DNA of 64,000 nucleotides from Candidatus Sulfotelmatobacter sp. (lineage in GTDB: Bacteria; Acidobacteriota; Terriglobia; Terriglobales; Acidobacteriaceae), in assembly GCA_017883385.1 (NCBI GenBank), contig JADGNQ010000010.1:18832-82831 (forward strand). The letters are read 5' to 3'. Positions 1 through 8,996 of the stretch are shown here, piece by piece (the stretch's first letter is position 1; every line of letters begins with the position of its first letter). The notes beneath the pieces are model-generated. The model did not search any database, was not told the origin of the DNA, and was given only the letters and a program-made list of their open reading frames with translations. Both the position numbers and the translations under genes were made by a program.

Positions 1-1
1 G

Positions 2-121
2 GTGCGCGGGGACCTGCCCAAGTTCGCGATCCTCCCCGAACCCGCGAACTGGCTGGTGAAGCTGGAAGCGTGGGCGCCGGACGTTGGAGAGAACGTCGGA
101 GATCCATCGAGCTCTAGGTGA
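2..121 (+). CDS. C-terminal fragment of an unidentified CDS truncated by the window start
   Basis: Open frame from base 2 (VRGDLPKFAILPEPANWLVKLEAWAPDVGENVGDPSSSR) ending at TGA 119-121; overlaps the galK 3' end convergently. Confidence 0.4.
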   Translation: MRGDLPKFAILPEPANWLVKLEAWAPDVGENVGDPSSSR

Positions 122-1265
122 GCGTCTGGGCGCCGTCTTCCGCCGAACAAAGGTACACCTGGGGATTGATTCCGGTTGCCTGTCGGTAACGTTCGGCAAT
201 GTGAGCAGCGAAGTCAGCAGCATTCTCTTCGTGCACGAGGTTCACTGTGCATCCACCAAAGCCGCCGCCGGTCATGCGCCCGCCGCAAAAGCCGAGCAGG
301 CCTTCGGCCGCCTCGACCATGATGTCGAGCTCACGGCAACTCACTTCGTAGAGATCGCGCAGGCTGCAGTGCGAATCGTGCATAAGTTTCCCCACCCGAG
401 CTAAATTTCCCTCTGTGAGTGCAGCGGCGGCATCCAAGGTCCGAAGGTTCTCCCGGACCACGTGGGAACATCGCTTCCAGATCGTGGTGGGAACATCCTT
501 CGCGTGTTGATCGAGCAATTCCACTGGAACATCGCGCAAGGCGCGAATCGCAGGATTCCATTTCGCGAAAGCGCGCACTCCTTCTTCGCACTCTTCGCGG
601 CGAGTGTTGTAGGCGCCAGTGGCCAGATCATGCCGAACCATCGTATTGCAAACCACTAGTTGAAGGCCCGCAGGAATCGGAACGAACTTGAACTCAAGAG
701 AGCGGCAATCGAGGAGAAAGGCGTGCCCTGCCTTTCCCATGCAAGACACAAATTGATCCATGATGCCGACGCGCGCCCCGACAAAACTATTCTCCGCCTG
801 CCGGCAGAGCTTGGCGACCTCAGGCAAGGGCAGGTGCGTGTCGTTCAGGCTCATCAGCGCGAGTGCCGAAGCCACTTCGATAGCCGCGGACGAACTCAGG
901 CCGGCGCCGATTGGGACTTCTCCGTGGACGAACAGGTTCGCTCCCGCTAGCGTGTGCCCCTGCTGCCGAAGAACGGATGCAACACCCACCACATAATCAC
1001 ACCACGCTCCGACGCGCTTCTCAGGCAGGTGGTCGAGATCAAACTCGAAATCTCCGAGGAATTCCTCGGAATGGATCGCCAGATTTCGATCGGTCCGCGG
1101 GGCAATCGCGACATAGGTCGAGAAGCCGACGGCCGCGGGCATGACGTAGCCGTCGTTGTAGTCGGTGTGTTCGCCGATCAGGTTGACGCGGCCCGGAGCA
1201 CGAAAGATCCGGGGCTGAGTTCCGAACGTTTTTTCAAAGTGCTGAGCGAGATCGCTTGTCTTCAT
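114..1265 (-). CDS. galK: Galactokinase (GHMP kinase)
   Basis: APGRVNLIGEHTDYNDGYVMPAA signature, GAGLSSSAAIEVA GHMP motif, GGRMTGGGFGGC C-terminal motif. Confidence 0.95.
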   Translation of the reverse strand: MKTSDLAQHFEKTFGTQPRIFRAPGRVNLIGEHTDYNDGYVMPAAVGFSTYVAIAPRTDRNLAIHSEEFLGDFEFDLDHLPEKRVGAWCDYVVGVASVLRQQGHTLAGANLFVHGEVPIGAGLSSSAAIEVASALALMSLNDTHLPLPEVAKLCRQAENSFVGARVGIMDQFVSCMGKAGHAFLLDCRSLEFKFVPIPAGLQLVVCNTMVRHDLATGAYNTRREECEEGVRAFAKWNPAIRALRDVPVELLDQHAKDVPTTIWKRCSHVVRENLRTLDAAAALTEGNLARVGKLMHDSHCSLRDLYEVSCRELDIMVEAAEGLLGFCGGRMTGGGFGGCTVNLVHEENAADFAAHIAERYRQATGINPQVYLCSAEDGAQTLT

Positions 1266-1398
1266 CAGTTAGGATTCCTGTTAACCGTGATTAACGGCAT
1301 GACCATGCTCCCTGGCCACTCGCGACACCATATAAGACTCGACGAGGAGTTCTAGCTTTGCACCTGAATCGATCACTCGAACTCCGCGGCACACGCCT

Positions 1399-3180
1399 TC
1401 AATCATGTTTGCTGGTCCCTTCCTTCGATGGTCGCACCGCATCCTGGTTGGTTCCGAGATGGCGTTCAACCTCGGCCAACGCCGCGCGCAACGGGACAGA
1501 TCCGGGCAGGCGGCGCGCCGCAATCTTGAGGTGAATGTCGGAAGTCTGGAAGTCGCCCGTCTTCATCAGTCCGAGACCCATTGTGTAATGCGCCCAGGGA
1601 GATTCCAACTCCAGTTCGATCGCTTTGTGGAGGTGTCCGATCGCCTCCGCATATTGTTGTTGCTGGAACAGCGCAAATCCCATGCCGTACTGCGCAAGGT
1701 AAGAGTTTGGTTGTGCGGCAAGCAACTGCCGCAATGCGGGGATCGCCTTCTCCGGCTTTCCGTCGTCCAGATCAGCAAGCGCGGCGAGAGTGTTGTTCGC
1801 GGCAGCGATGACGTCCTTGGGATCGGTCCCTTCGGTCGCTGCGTTTACGCCAGCGCCCGTCTTCTGCAAACCGACATACCCGAGGGACGCCAGCTTTTGC
1901 ATCTCGCTGGACGTGAGTCCGGTCGCGGACTCTTTGCCGGGTTCATTGCCGAGGTGGTTGTCCAGAGCCTGCACTTGCGAGGCCAGGGTATCGAGCGTGG
2001 CCTTTGAAGTCTGGGCCAGGTTGCGGGTTGCATTGGGATCGACAGACAGGTCGTACAGCTCGGGCTTCGGCGCGCGAATGTAGAGATACTTTCCCGCCCG
2101 CCAAGACTCGAGCGCGCTGCACTGGAAGCCCTGCTGGGGAAGATCGCTGCGTGCGTATGCCGGTTGGTCCGCTTGGGAGCTGGCCCGGGCGATTCGCAGC
2201 AGCGACTGGCCTTGCATCTGCGAGGGAACGGGAATGGCGGCCTCTTCGAGAATTGTGGGCGCAATATCCAGAAGGCGTGCGCGGTTCTTGACTTGCTTTC
2301 CGGCCATCTGGTTCTTGGGCAATTTCAGGATCAGCGGAATGTGGATCGTCTCGTCGTAAAGAAAAATGCCGTGCGTGTCTTCTCCGTGCGCACCCAAGCC
2401 CTCGCCATGGGCGGAAGCAACTACGATGACAGCGTCGTCATAAAGCGACTGGTCACGCAGGAGGTTGACCAGTTTCCCGATGGCGGCGTCCGCCGCAGCC
2501 ACGGCACGATCATAGGTACCGTCAGGAGCGCTGGGATCGTGCAGATGCACCCAAAGAAGAAAGGGACGCTGCTGGTTGCCTGCCAGCCATTTTGTGGCTC
2601 GCGCAACTACCTCGTCCGCGTGGCGCGCCACCGACTGGTAGCGGCTTTCACCACGCTGGGGCTGGTGGTAGCCGGCATCGTACACGTCAAAGCCACGGTC
2701 ACATCTCTGGAAAGGGCCATGCAAAGGATCCAGCAAAATCGATCCTACGAATGCGGCGGTGCGGTATCCGCTCGCGTGAAGCAGATTCGGCAGATAAGGA
2801 ATCGTCGTCACAAGCGGAACAGCGAATTCGCTGGCCCGATGGGTCTGGGGATACGTGCCGGTAAGAATCGTCGCGTGGGACGCTATCGTGAGAGGTGCTT
2901 GGGCATAGGCCTGGGCAAAGACAATTCCCTGTCGCGCAATACCATCCAAGTTGGGAGTCAGGCCGTTGCGTGCCCCCAGAAAGCCCATCCGGTCAGATCG
3001 CACCGAGTCTAGTGTAATGAGGACTATATTCGGCTTGCGCGCGGACGGTTTGCCCGCGGTCGTCTTCTCCTCGGCTCGGGAGTCGACCTGGAAAACAACC
3101 AGGACTAGAATGCCTAGACAGCACCACGAGCCCAAACGCCGCATGGATAGAAGTCTAACAACGTTCCGATCCAGTGTCAT
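1399..3180 (-). CDS. Sulfatase-like (alkaline phosphatase superfamily) protein with C-terminal TPR repeats, secreted
   Basis: KPNIVLITLDSVRSDRMGFLGA metal-binding start, HGEGLGAHGEDTHGIFLYDETIHIPLILKLP, C-terminal TPR; signal peptide. Confidence 0.85.
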   Translation of the reverse strand: MTLDRNVVRLLSMRRLGSWCCLGILVLVVFQVDSRAEEKTTAGKPSARKPNIVLITLDSVRSDRMGFLGARNGLTPNLDGIARQGIVFAQAYAQAPLTIASHATILTGTYPQTHRASEFAVPLVTTIPYLPNLLHASGYRTAAFVGSILLDPLHGPFQRCDRGFDVYDAGYHQPQRGESRYQSVARHADEVVARATKWLAGNQQRPFLLWVHLHDPSAPDGTYDRAVAAADAAIGKLVNLLRDQSLYDDAVIVVASAHGEGLGAHGEDTHGIFLYDETIHIPLILKLPKNQMAGKQVKNRARLLDIAPTILEEAAIPVPSQMQGQSLLRIARASSQADQPAYARSDLPQQGFQCSALESWRAGKYLYIRAPKPELYDLSVDPNATRNLAQTSKATLDTLASQVQALDNHLGNEPGKESATGLTSSEMQKLASLGYVGLQKTGAGVNAATEGTDPKDVIAAANNTLAALADLDDGKPEKAIPALRQLLAAQPNSYLAQYGMGFALFQQQQYAEAIGHLHKAIELELESPWAHYTMGLGLMKTGDFQTSDIHLKIAARRLPGSVPLRAALAEVERHLGTNQDAVRPSKEGTSKHD

Positions 3181-3195
3181 AAGCCAAACGTACGA

Positions 3196-5202
3196 TTGCC
3201 GAGGAATGAAGCTCTGAAGAAAATCGCCCGGGTACTATGCCTTCCGCTTCTAGTTGTGGCGGCGATGCTCCCTTCGTGCCGCTCCGCCCGCTCGGAATGG
3301 AAGGGCGATCAACGTCTCATCATTCTGGGCATCGACGGCATGGATCCCCAACTGCTGCGGCAGTTCATGCGCGAGGGCAAGATGCCCAACTTTGCGAAGC
3401 TTGCCGCCCAGGGCGATTTCCGCGAGCTTACCACCAGCATTCCGCCGCAGAGCCCAGTGGCATGGTCGAACCTGATTACCGGCATGAATGCCGGAGGTCA
3501 CGGCATATTTGACTTCATTCACCGCGACCCGAAGACCTTGGGCCTTTACTTTTCGGCGTCGCGCGTGGAAGGGCCGAAGCACGCGATCCACCTGGGCCGT
3601 TGGATGATTCCCCTCGGGGGCGGGAGCGCCGAACAACTGCGGAAGGGGGAGGCTTTCTGGCAGATCCTAGATCAGCACGGGATCCCGAACACGATTTTTC
3701 GGATTCCCTCGAATTTTCCGCCAGTTCCGGCCAAAGGAGAGACGCTCTCCGGCATGGGTACTCCTGATCTTCGCGGGACTTACGGTACGTTTTCTTTTTA
3801 CACGGACGATCCGACGGCCGCGCCCGGTGCGGTGGAGGGTGGGCAGATCATTCCGGTGCAGGTGGAGAACTCGCGTGTCGTCGCCAGCCTGATCGGGCCT
3901 GACAATACCTTCAAGAACGGATCACCGCCAGCCACCGAGCCGTTCTCAGTGTCAGTGGACCCTCTGGAGCCCGCGGCCAAGGTTGCTGTGCAAGGTCAGG
4001 AGTTCGTGCTGGGTGAGGGAGAGTGGAGCAACTGGGTGCGCGTCGAGTTTCAGTTGATTCCATTTTTCGGCAATGTAAAGGGGATGTGCCGCTTCTATCT
4101 CAAGCAGGCACACCCTCGTTTTCAACTATATGTTTCGCCCATCAACATGGACCCAGCCAATCCCGCACTACCGATCTCGACGCCGTCGAGCTACTCTCGC
4201 CTGCTGACGGACGAAGCTGGGGAGTTTCACACTCAGGGAATCGCCGAAGCTACGAAAGCCCTGTCGGATGGCATGCTCGACGACAAAGAATACCTGGAGC
4301 AGGCGCGAACGGTGCTGGCGGAACATCGCCGGATTTTCGACGCCGAGTTTCCTAAGTTCAAGCAGGGCATTTTCTTCTTCTATTTTTCGAGCCTCGACCT
4401 CAACTCGCATATGTTCTGGCGGTTGATGGACCCGAAGCATCCTGAATACGATGCCGCACTCGCGGCCCAGAACGGCTCGGCGATCGAAAGCTTCTACGAG
4501 CAGATGGATCAGGTGTTGGGCGAGGTGCTGCCGAAGCTGGACAGCCGCACAACCTTGCTGGTCCTTTCTGACCACGGGTTCGCTCCCTACAACCGCTCCT
4601 TCAACCTGAACACTTGGTTGCTGAACAATGGCTACATCAAGCTGAAGAGGGATGCGAATCCAGACTCCAACGAACCTCTGGCCAACGTGGATTGGAGCCA
4701 GACGCGCGCTTACGGTCTGGGATTGAATGGGCTCTATATCAACCTGCGGGGCCGCGAGAGCAATGGCATCGTCGAACCGGGTGCCAAAGCTGACAGCCTA
4801 ATGGCAGAGATTCGTGGCAAGCTACTCGCGGTGAGAGATGCGAAAGCGAATCTTCCCGTAATCACCCGCGTCGATCTCGCCAGTGAAGCCTATCAGGGGC
4901 CGTATGCGCGGTCGGGTCCGGACATGCTCGTCGGGTACAACCGCGGCTATCGGGCAGGGTGGAAAACGATTTTGGGAGGCTTCCCGCCCGAAGAACTCGA
5001 GGACAACACCAATCCGTGGAGTGGCGATCACTGCATGGACTACACGCTGGTCCCGGGCGTGCTGCTCAGCAACCGGAAAATTTTCGCGGAGACGCCCGCC
5101 CTCACGGACATCGCGCCGACTATCCTCGCGGAGTTTGGAATCGCCAAGGGGAAGGGTATGATTGGACAGTCAGTGTTTCGGTCCAGCCGTGCCACCCGCT
5201 AA
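3196..5202 (+). CDS. Type I phosphodiesterase/nucleotide pyrophosphatase family protein, probable lipoprotein
   Basis: RLIILGIDGMDPQLL, SPVAWSNLITG, LVLSDHGFAPY, GDHCMDY motifs of the AP superfamily; LPSC lipobox-like signal. Confidence 0.85.
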   Translation: MPRNEALKKIARVLCLPLLVVAAMLPSCRSARSEWKGDQRLIILGIDGMDPQLLRQFMREGKMPNFAKLAAQGDFRELTTSIPPQSPVAWSNLITGMNAGGHGIFDFIHRDPKTLGLYFSASRVEGPKHAIHLGRWMIPLGGGSAEQLRKGEAFWQILDQHGIPNTIFRIPSNFPPVPAKGETLSGMGTPDLRGTYGTFSFYTDDPTAAPGAVEGGQIIPVQVENSRVVASLIGPDNTFKNGSPPATEPFSVSVDPLEPAAKVAVQGQEFVLGEGEWSNWVRVEFQLIPFFGNVKGMCRFYLKQAHPRFQLYVSPINMDPANPALPISTPSSYSRLLTDEAGEFHTQGIAEATKALSDGMLDDKEYLEQARTVLAEHRRIFDAEFPKFKQGIFFFYFSSLDLNSHMFWRLMDPKHPEYDAALAAQNGSAIESFYEQMDQVLGEVLPKLDSRTTLLVLSDHGFAPYNRSFNLNTWLLNNGYIKLKRDANPDSNEPLANVDWSQTRAYGLGLNGLYINLRGRESNGIVEPGAKADSLMAEIRGKLLAVRDAKANLPVITRVDLASEAYQGPYARSGPDMLVGYNRGYRAGWKTILGGFPPEELEDNTNPWSGDHCMDYTLVPGVLLSNRKIFAETPALTDIAPTILAEFGIAKGKGMIGQSVFRSSRATR

Positions 5203-5232
5203 GCAGTAGCGATCGAGGAGATTGTTAGGAAA

Positions 5233-5445
5233 TTGATGTTCGGCTCTCACAAAGTGAAGATCGAAGGCGAATTGCTGGATAAGGTGAAGCAGTGCGCCGA
5301 GGCCTGTGGCTACTCGTCGGTGGACGAATTCGTCGTGCATGCTCTCGAGAAAGAAGTAAACAAGGTACTGCCCCCGAGCGAAGGCGGATCGACCTCGAAA
5401 GAAATTATTAAGAAGAGGCTTCAGGGGCTGGGGTACATCGAGTAG
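5233..5445 (+). CDS. Small (70 aa) ribbon-helix-helix-like protein
   Basis: HKVKIEGELLDKVKQCAEACGYSSVDEFVVHALEKEV pattern (strand then two helices); tightly packed within an operon. Confidence 0.6.
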   Translation: MMFGSHKVKIEGELLDKVKQCAEACGYSSVDEFVVHALEKEVNKVLPPSEGGSTSKEIIKKRLQGLGYIE

Positions 5446-5446
5446 C

Positions 5447-6241
5447 GTGGCCTCCCCGTTTTCTTCGCCTATGGGCTCTCTTGGATTCACCCCATCCTTG
5501 ATTGTTGTCGGGATTTCACTCGTAATCGGGTTGGTGATGGTGGTCGTGTTTCGTTACACCTCCGACCAGAAGGCCATCCGCGTTGCCAAGGACCATCTGA
5601 AAGCGCACCTGCTAGCGTTGCGGCTCTTCCAAGACCAGATTCCCGTAGTTCTCCGCTCTTATGGGCGCATCTTGCTGGCGACCGGCCGGTATCTCCGGCT
5701 GGCGTTCATGCCTTTGCTGTTTGTCATTGTGCCGCTAACTTTCCTGATCGTGCAGTTGGATCGGTACCTGGGATTAACGCCGCTCGAAGCCGGGCATCCG
5801 TTTCTCGTGAGTGCGCGGGTGGCCGATGCTACCACGCTGAATGAAGCGTCGCTCCAGTTGCCGGATGGACTAGTGACCACGGCCCCCGCGGTCCACGTGC
5901 CCGCGGAAAACGAAATTGTCTGGAGAGTTGTAGCCTCACGAGAAGGAGACTACGAGGTCAATGTGCAAGCCTCTGCCCAGACTTTCTCAAAACGTGTGGT
6001 GGTTGGCTCCGGGTTGCCGCGCTTGTCCCCCGTGCGTTTGCGAGGAAGATTCTGGGAGCGGCTGTTCTACTCTGCGGAGGCCGCGCTGCCGAAGAATAGT
6101 CTGATCGAGGCGATTTCGGTGCAGTATCCCGCCAGGGACATCGCTTTCGCCGGATTCGAATGGAACTGGATCTGGCTATTCTTTGTTTTGTCGCTGGCCG
6201 CGGGCTTCCTTTTCAAGAGTATTCTCGGGATTGAGATATGA
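5447..6241 (+). CDS. Uncharacterised integral membrane protein (about 3 TM, periplasmic beta-rich domain)
   Basis: GTG start 2 nt after the preceding stop; three hydrophobic segments; ends in an ATGA overlap with the next CDS. Confidence 0.7.
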   Translation: MASPFSSPMGSLGFTPSLIVVGISLVIGLVMVVVFRYTSDQKAIRVAKDHLKAHLLALRLFQDQIPVVLRSYGRILLATGRYLRLAFMPLLFVIVPLTFLIVQLDRYLGLTPLEAGHPFLVSARVADATTLNEASLQLPDGLVTTAPAVHVPAENEIVWRVVASREGDYEVNVQASAQTFSKRVVVGSGLPRLSPVRLRGRFWERLFYSAEAALPKNSLIEAISVQYPARDIAFAGFEWNWIWLFFVLSLAAGFLFKSILGIEI

Positions 6242-8376
6242 AGAGGCACGGGACAACCTCAGCTGAACGCATGCGACTCCTCGCGTGGCTGGCGGTCCTC
6301 GGCGTCATCTTGCTCTGCCCCTTGCGCAGTCACGCGTACGCGGGGCCCGGTGCGGGTTTCGCTGTGCTGTCATCCTTCTGGACTCTCTTCGTCGCGTTTC
6401 TGTACTCGGTGTATGCGTTCTTTGTCTGGCCATTCCGGCAATTGTTTCGTCTGCTGCGGAGGCGCAAAGCCTATGGCAAGGCACAGATCAAGCGCGCTGT
6501 AATTCTCGGCTTCGACGGCATGGATCCGGAACTAACCGAACGATTCATCGCCGAAGGCAGACTGCCGAATCTCGCGAAGCTACGCGACGAAGGGGCCTTC
6601 CGCAAGTTGCGGACAACCTACCCGGCGATCTCGCCGGTCGCGTGGTCAACCTTTATGACGGGAGTCAATCCGGGCAAGCACAACATCTACGATTTCCTGG
6701 CCCGCGACCTCAGCAATTATCTTCCCTACCTTTCGTCGGCGGAGATCAAGGGACCCAAGCGCAGCCTGAAGATTGGCAAGTACACCGTGCCGCTCGGCGG
6801 GCCGAGGATCAGGGGCATGCGCCGCGGTACTCCTTTCTGGCACTGGCTGGGCGAGGCCGGAATTTTCTGCTCGGTGATTCGAGTGCCGGTGACCTTCCCC
6901 CCCGAGAAATTTCCCGGCGTTCTGCTCTCTGGTATGTGTGTACCCGATTTGAAAGGAAGCCAAGGCACTTTCTGCTTGTGCACGACGCGAACCAGCGGCG
7001 ACAAGTTTCGCGAGGGCGGGGTTCGGGTTCCCGTCGAGCGAGATGGTTCCGTGTTCCGATCCTATGTACCCGGCCCGGAAGATCCGCTGACGCCGGGTTC
7101 CGGCGACGAACTGCGGGTAAGTTTCGAAATCAATCTCGACAAGACCGGAACTCAGGCCCGCTTCATCGTCGACTCGCAGACCTTCACGTTAAAGGTTGGC
7201 GACTACTCGGAGTGGATTCCCGTGAAATTCAAGGCGGGCGTCGGTTTCAGCGCGCATGGAATTTGCCGCTTCTATCTCAAGGAGCTGTCGTCTGAGGTTG
7301 AGGTCTATGTCACTCCGGTGAACATCGATCCTGGCAAACCCGATCTCCCGATCTCCCATCCGGTGACGTATTCCATTTATCTAGCAAAGCTGTTTGGGCC
7401 TTACGCGACGCTGGGCCTCGCAGAGGACACGTGGGCGCTGAATGAGCACGTACTGGATGACGACGCATTCCTCGCGCAGTGTTATGCCAATCATGATGAT
7501 CGTGAGCGCATGTTGTTCGACGCGCTGGAGAAAACGCAGCAGGGTCTGTGCGCTTGCGTGTTCGATACCACAGATCGCGTGCAGCACATGTTCTGGCGCT
7601 ACCTCGACGAGGATCATCCAGCCGCTCGCGATGTGCCTCGCGATCAGCGCCCAACCGTGATCCAGGATCTGTACGCCCGAATGGATGAACTGATTGGCCG
7701 CGTCATGAAGCAGATTGATGACAAGACGTTGCTGATGATCGTCTCCGACCACGGGTTCAAATCGTTCGCTCGCTGCGTCAATCTGAACGCGTGGTTACAC
7801 CAGAATGGATATCTGGCGCTGAAGTCTGGGAAGACAGAAAGCGGCGACTGGTTTGACGACGTGGACTGGTCTCGCACTCGCGCCTACACCATGGGCCTGA
7901 ACGGGCTGTATCTGAATCTCAAGGGACGCGAGCGCGAAGGCATTATTGAGGCCGGCCCTGACGCAGACGAGTTGAAAGACGAATTGCGGCGCAAGCTCGA
8001 TGGACTCGTCGACCCCGCGTCGGGTCGCGTTGGCATCACCGGAGTGTTCGATTGCGACGCCGTCTACGCCGGTCCCTATGTGGACAACGCCCCCGACCTG
8101 ATTGTTGGTTACGGAGACGGATTCCGCGCGTCGTGGGATTCAGTGATGGGCAAGGTCACCAGCCTGATCTTCGAAGATAATCTGAAGGCGTGGAGCGGTG
8201 ACCACTGCATCGATCCGCGCCTGGTGCCGGGGGTGCTCTTCTGCAATCGAAAGATCGCCGATGAAAAGCCCGCCATCGTGGATGTCGCCCCCACCGTGCT
8301 TAAGCTGTTTGGGTTGGCGCTTCCGGGTTATCTAGATGGGAAGCCGTGGTCCGTGGCAACTTCAATCACTCCGTAG
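6238..8376 (+). CDS. Membrane-anchored type I phosphodiesterase/nucleotide pyrophosphatase family protein
   Basis: RAVILGFDGMDPELT, SPVAWSTFMTG, LMIVSDHGFKSF, GDHCID motifs; N-terminal hydrophobic segments; paralog of 3196-5202. Confidence 0.85.
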   Translation: MKRHGTTSAERMRLLAWLAVLGVILLCPLRSHAYAGPGAGFAVLSSFWTLFVAFLYSVYAFFVWPFRQLFRLLRRRKAYGKAQIKRAVILGFDGMDPELTERFIAEGRLPNLAKLRDEGAFRKLRTTYPAISPVAWSTFMTGVNPGKHNIYDFLARDLSNYLPYLSSAEIKGPKRSLKIGKYTVPLGGPRIRGMRRGTPFWHWLGEAGIFCSVIRVPVTFPPEKFPGVLLSGMCVPDLKGSQGTFCLCTTRTSGDKFREGGVRVPVERDGSVFRSYVPGPEDPLTPGSGDELRVSFEINLDKTGTQARFIVDSQTFTLKVGDYSEWIPVKFKAGVGFSAHGICRFYLKELSSEVEVYVTPVNIDPGKPDLPISHPVTYSIYLAKLFGPYATLGLAEDTWALNEHVLDDDAFLAQCYANHDDRERMLFDALEKTQQGLCACVFDTTDRVQHMFWRYLDEDHPAARDVPRDQRPTVIQDLYARMDELIGRVMKQIDDKTLLMIVSDHGFKSFARCVNLNAWLHQNGYLALKSGKTESGDWFDDVDWSRTRAYTMGLNGLYLNLKGREREGIIEAGPDADELKDELRRKLDGLVDPASGRVGITGVFDCDAVYAGPYVDNAPDLIVGYGDGFRASWDSVMGKVTSLIFEDNLKAWSGDHCIDPRLVPGVLFCNRKIADEKPAIVDVAPTVLKLFGLALPGYLDGKPWSVATSITP

Positions 8377-8417
8377 CCTGCCCGCCAGCCCGCTGGGCAA
8401 GGTACTATAGTCGAACC

Positions 8418-8978
8418 GTGATCACTATTGTCTCGGGCCTGCCCCGTTCCGGAACCTCGCTGATGATGCAGATGCTAGCTGCGGGTGGCATGTCTCTGCT
8501 GACTGACCGCGAACGCCAGCCCGACATCGACAATCCCCGCGGCTACTGCGAATGGGAACCGATCAAACTTCTGCCTAAAGAGCCCGACCGCATCGACGAA
8601 GCCGAAGGCAAGGCCGTGAAAATCATCTCTCAGCTTCTCCTTTCGGTTCCCAAAGGCAGGAACTACAAACTCATCTTCATGGAACGCCCGCTTCCTGAGG
8701 TTCTCGCTTCCCAAGATGAAATGCTAAAGCGACGCGGATCGTCCCAGCCCGTGGACTCTGCGTTACTAACTTCTGCGTTCCGCGATCATATGCGGGACAT
8801 CATCGCCTGGCTGGAAGTGCGAGAGGACATCCCCGTTTGCCGCATGGGATATAGAAAAGTTCTTAGCGACCCAGTTAGTTCTGCGAAAACGGTTCGCGAC
8901 TTTCTGGATTTCGACTTGAACTTGGAGGCGATGGCGCAGCAGGTCGATCCTTCGCTCTACCGCAACCGGCGTGCTTGA
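8418..8978 (+). CDS. Sulfotransferase-family-like protein
   Basis: GTG start; ITIVSGLPRSGTSLMMQMLAAGG matches the PAPS 5'-phosphosulfate binding loop; annotated from 8346 in the ORF track. Confidence 0.7.
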   Translation: MITIVSGLPRSGTSLMMQMLAAGGMSLLTDRERQPDIDNPRGYCEWEPIKLLPKEPDRIDEAEGKAVKIISQLLLSVPKGRNYKLIFMERPLPEVLASQDEMLKRRGSSQPVDSALLTSAFRDHMRDIIAWLEVREDIPVCRMGYRKVLSDPVSSAKTVRDFLDFDLNLEAMAQQVDPSLYRNRRA

Positions 8979-8996
8979 ACTGGAGCACGGTCCCTA

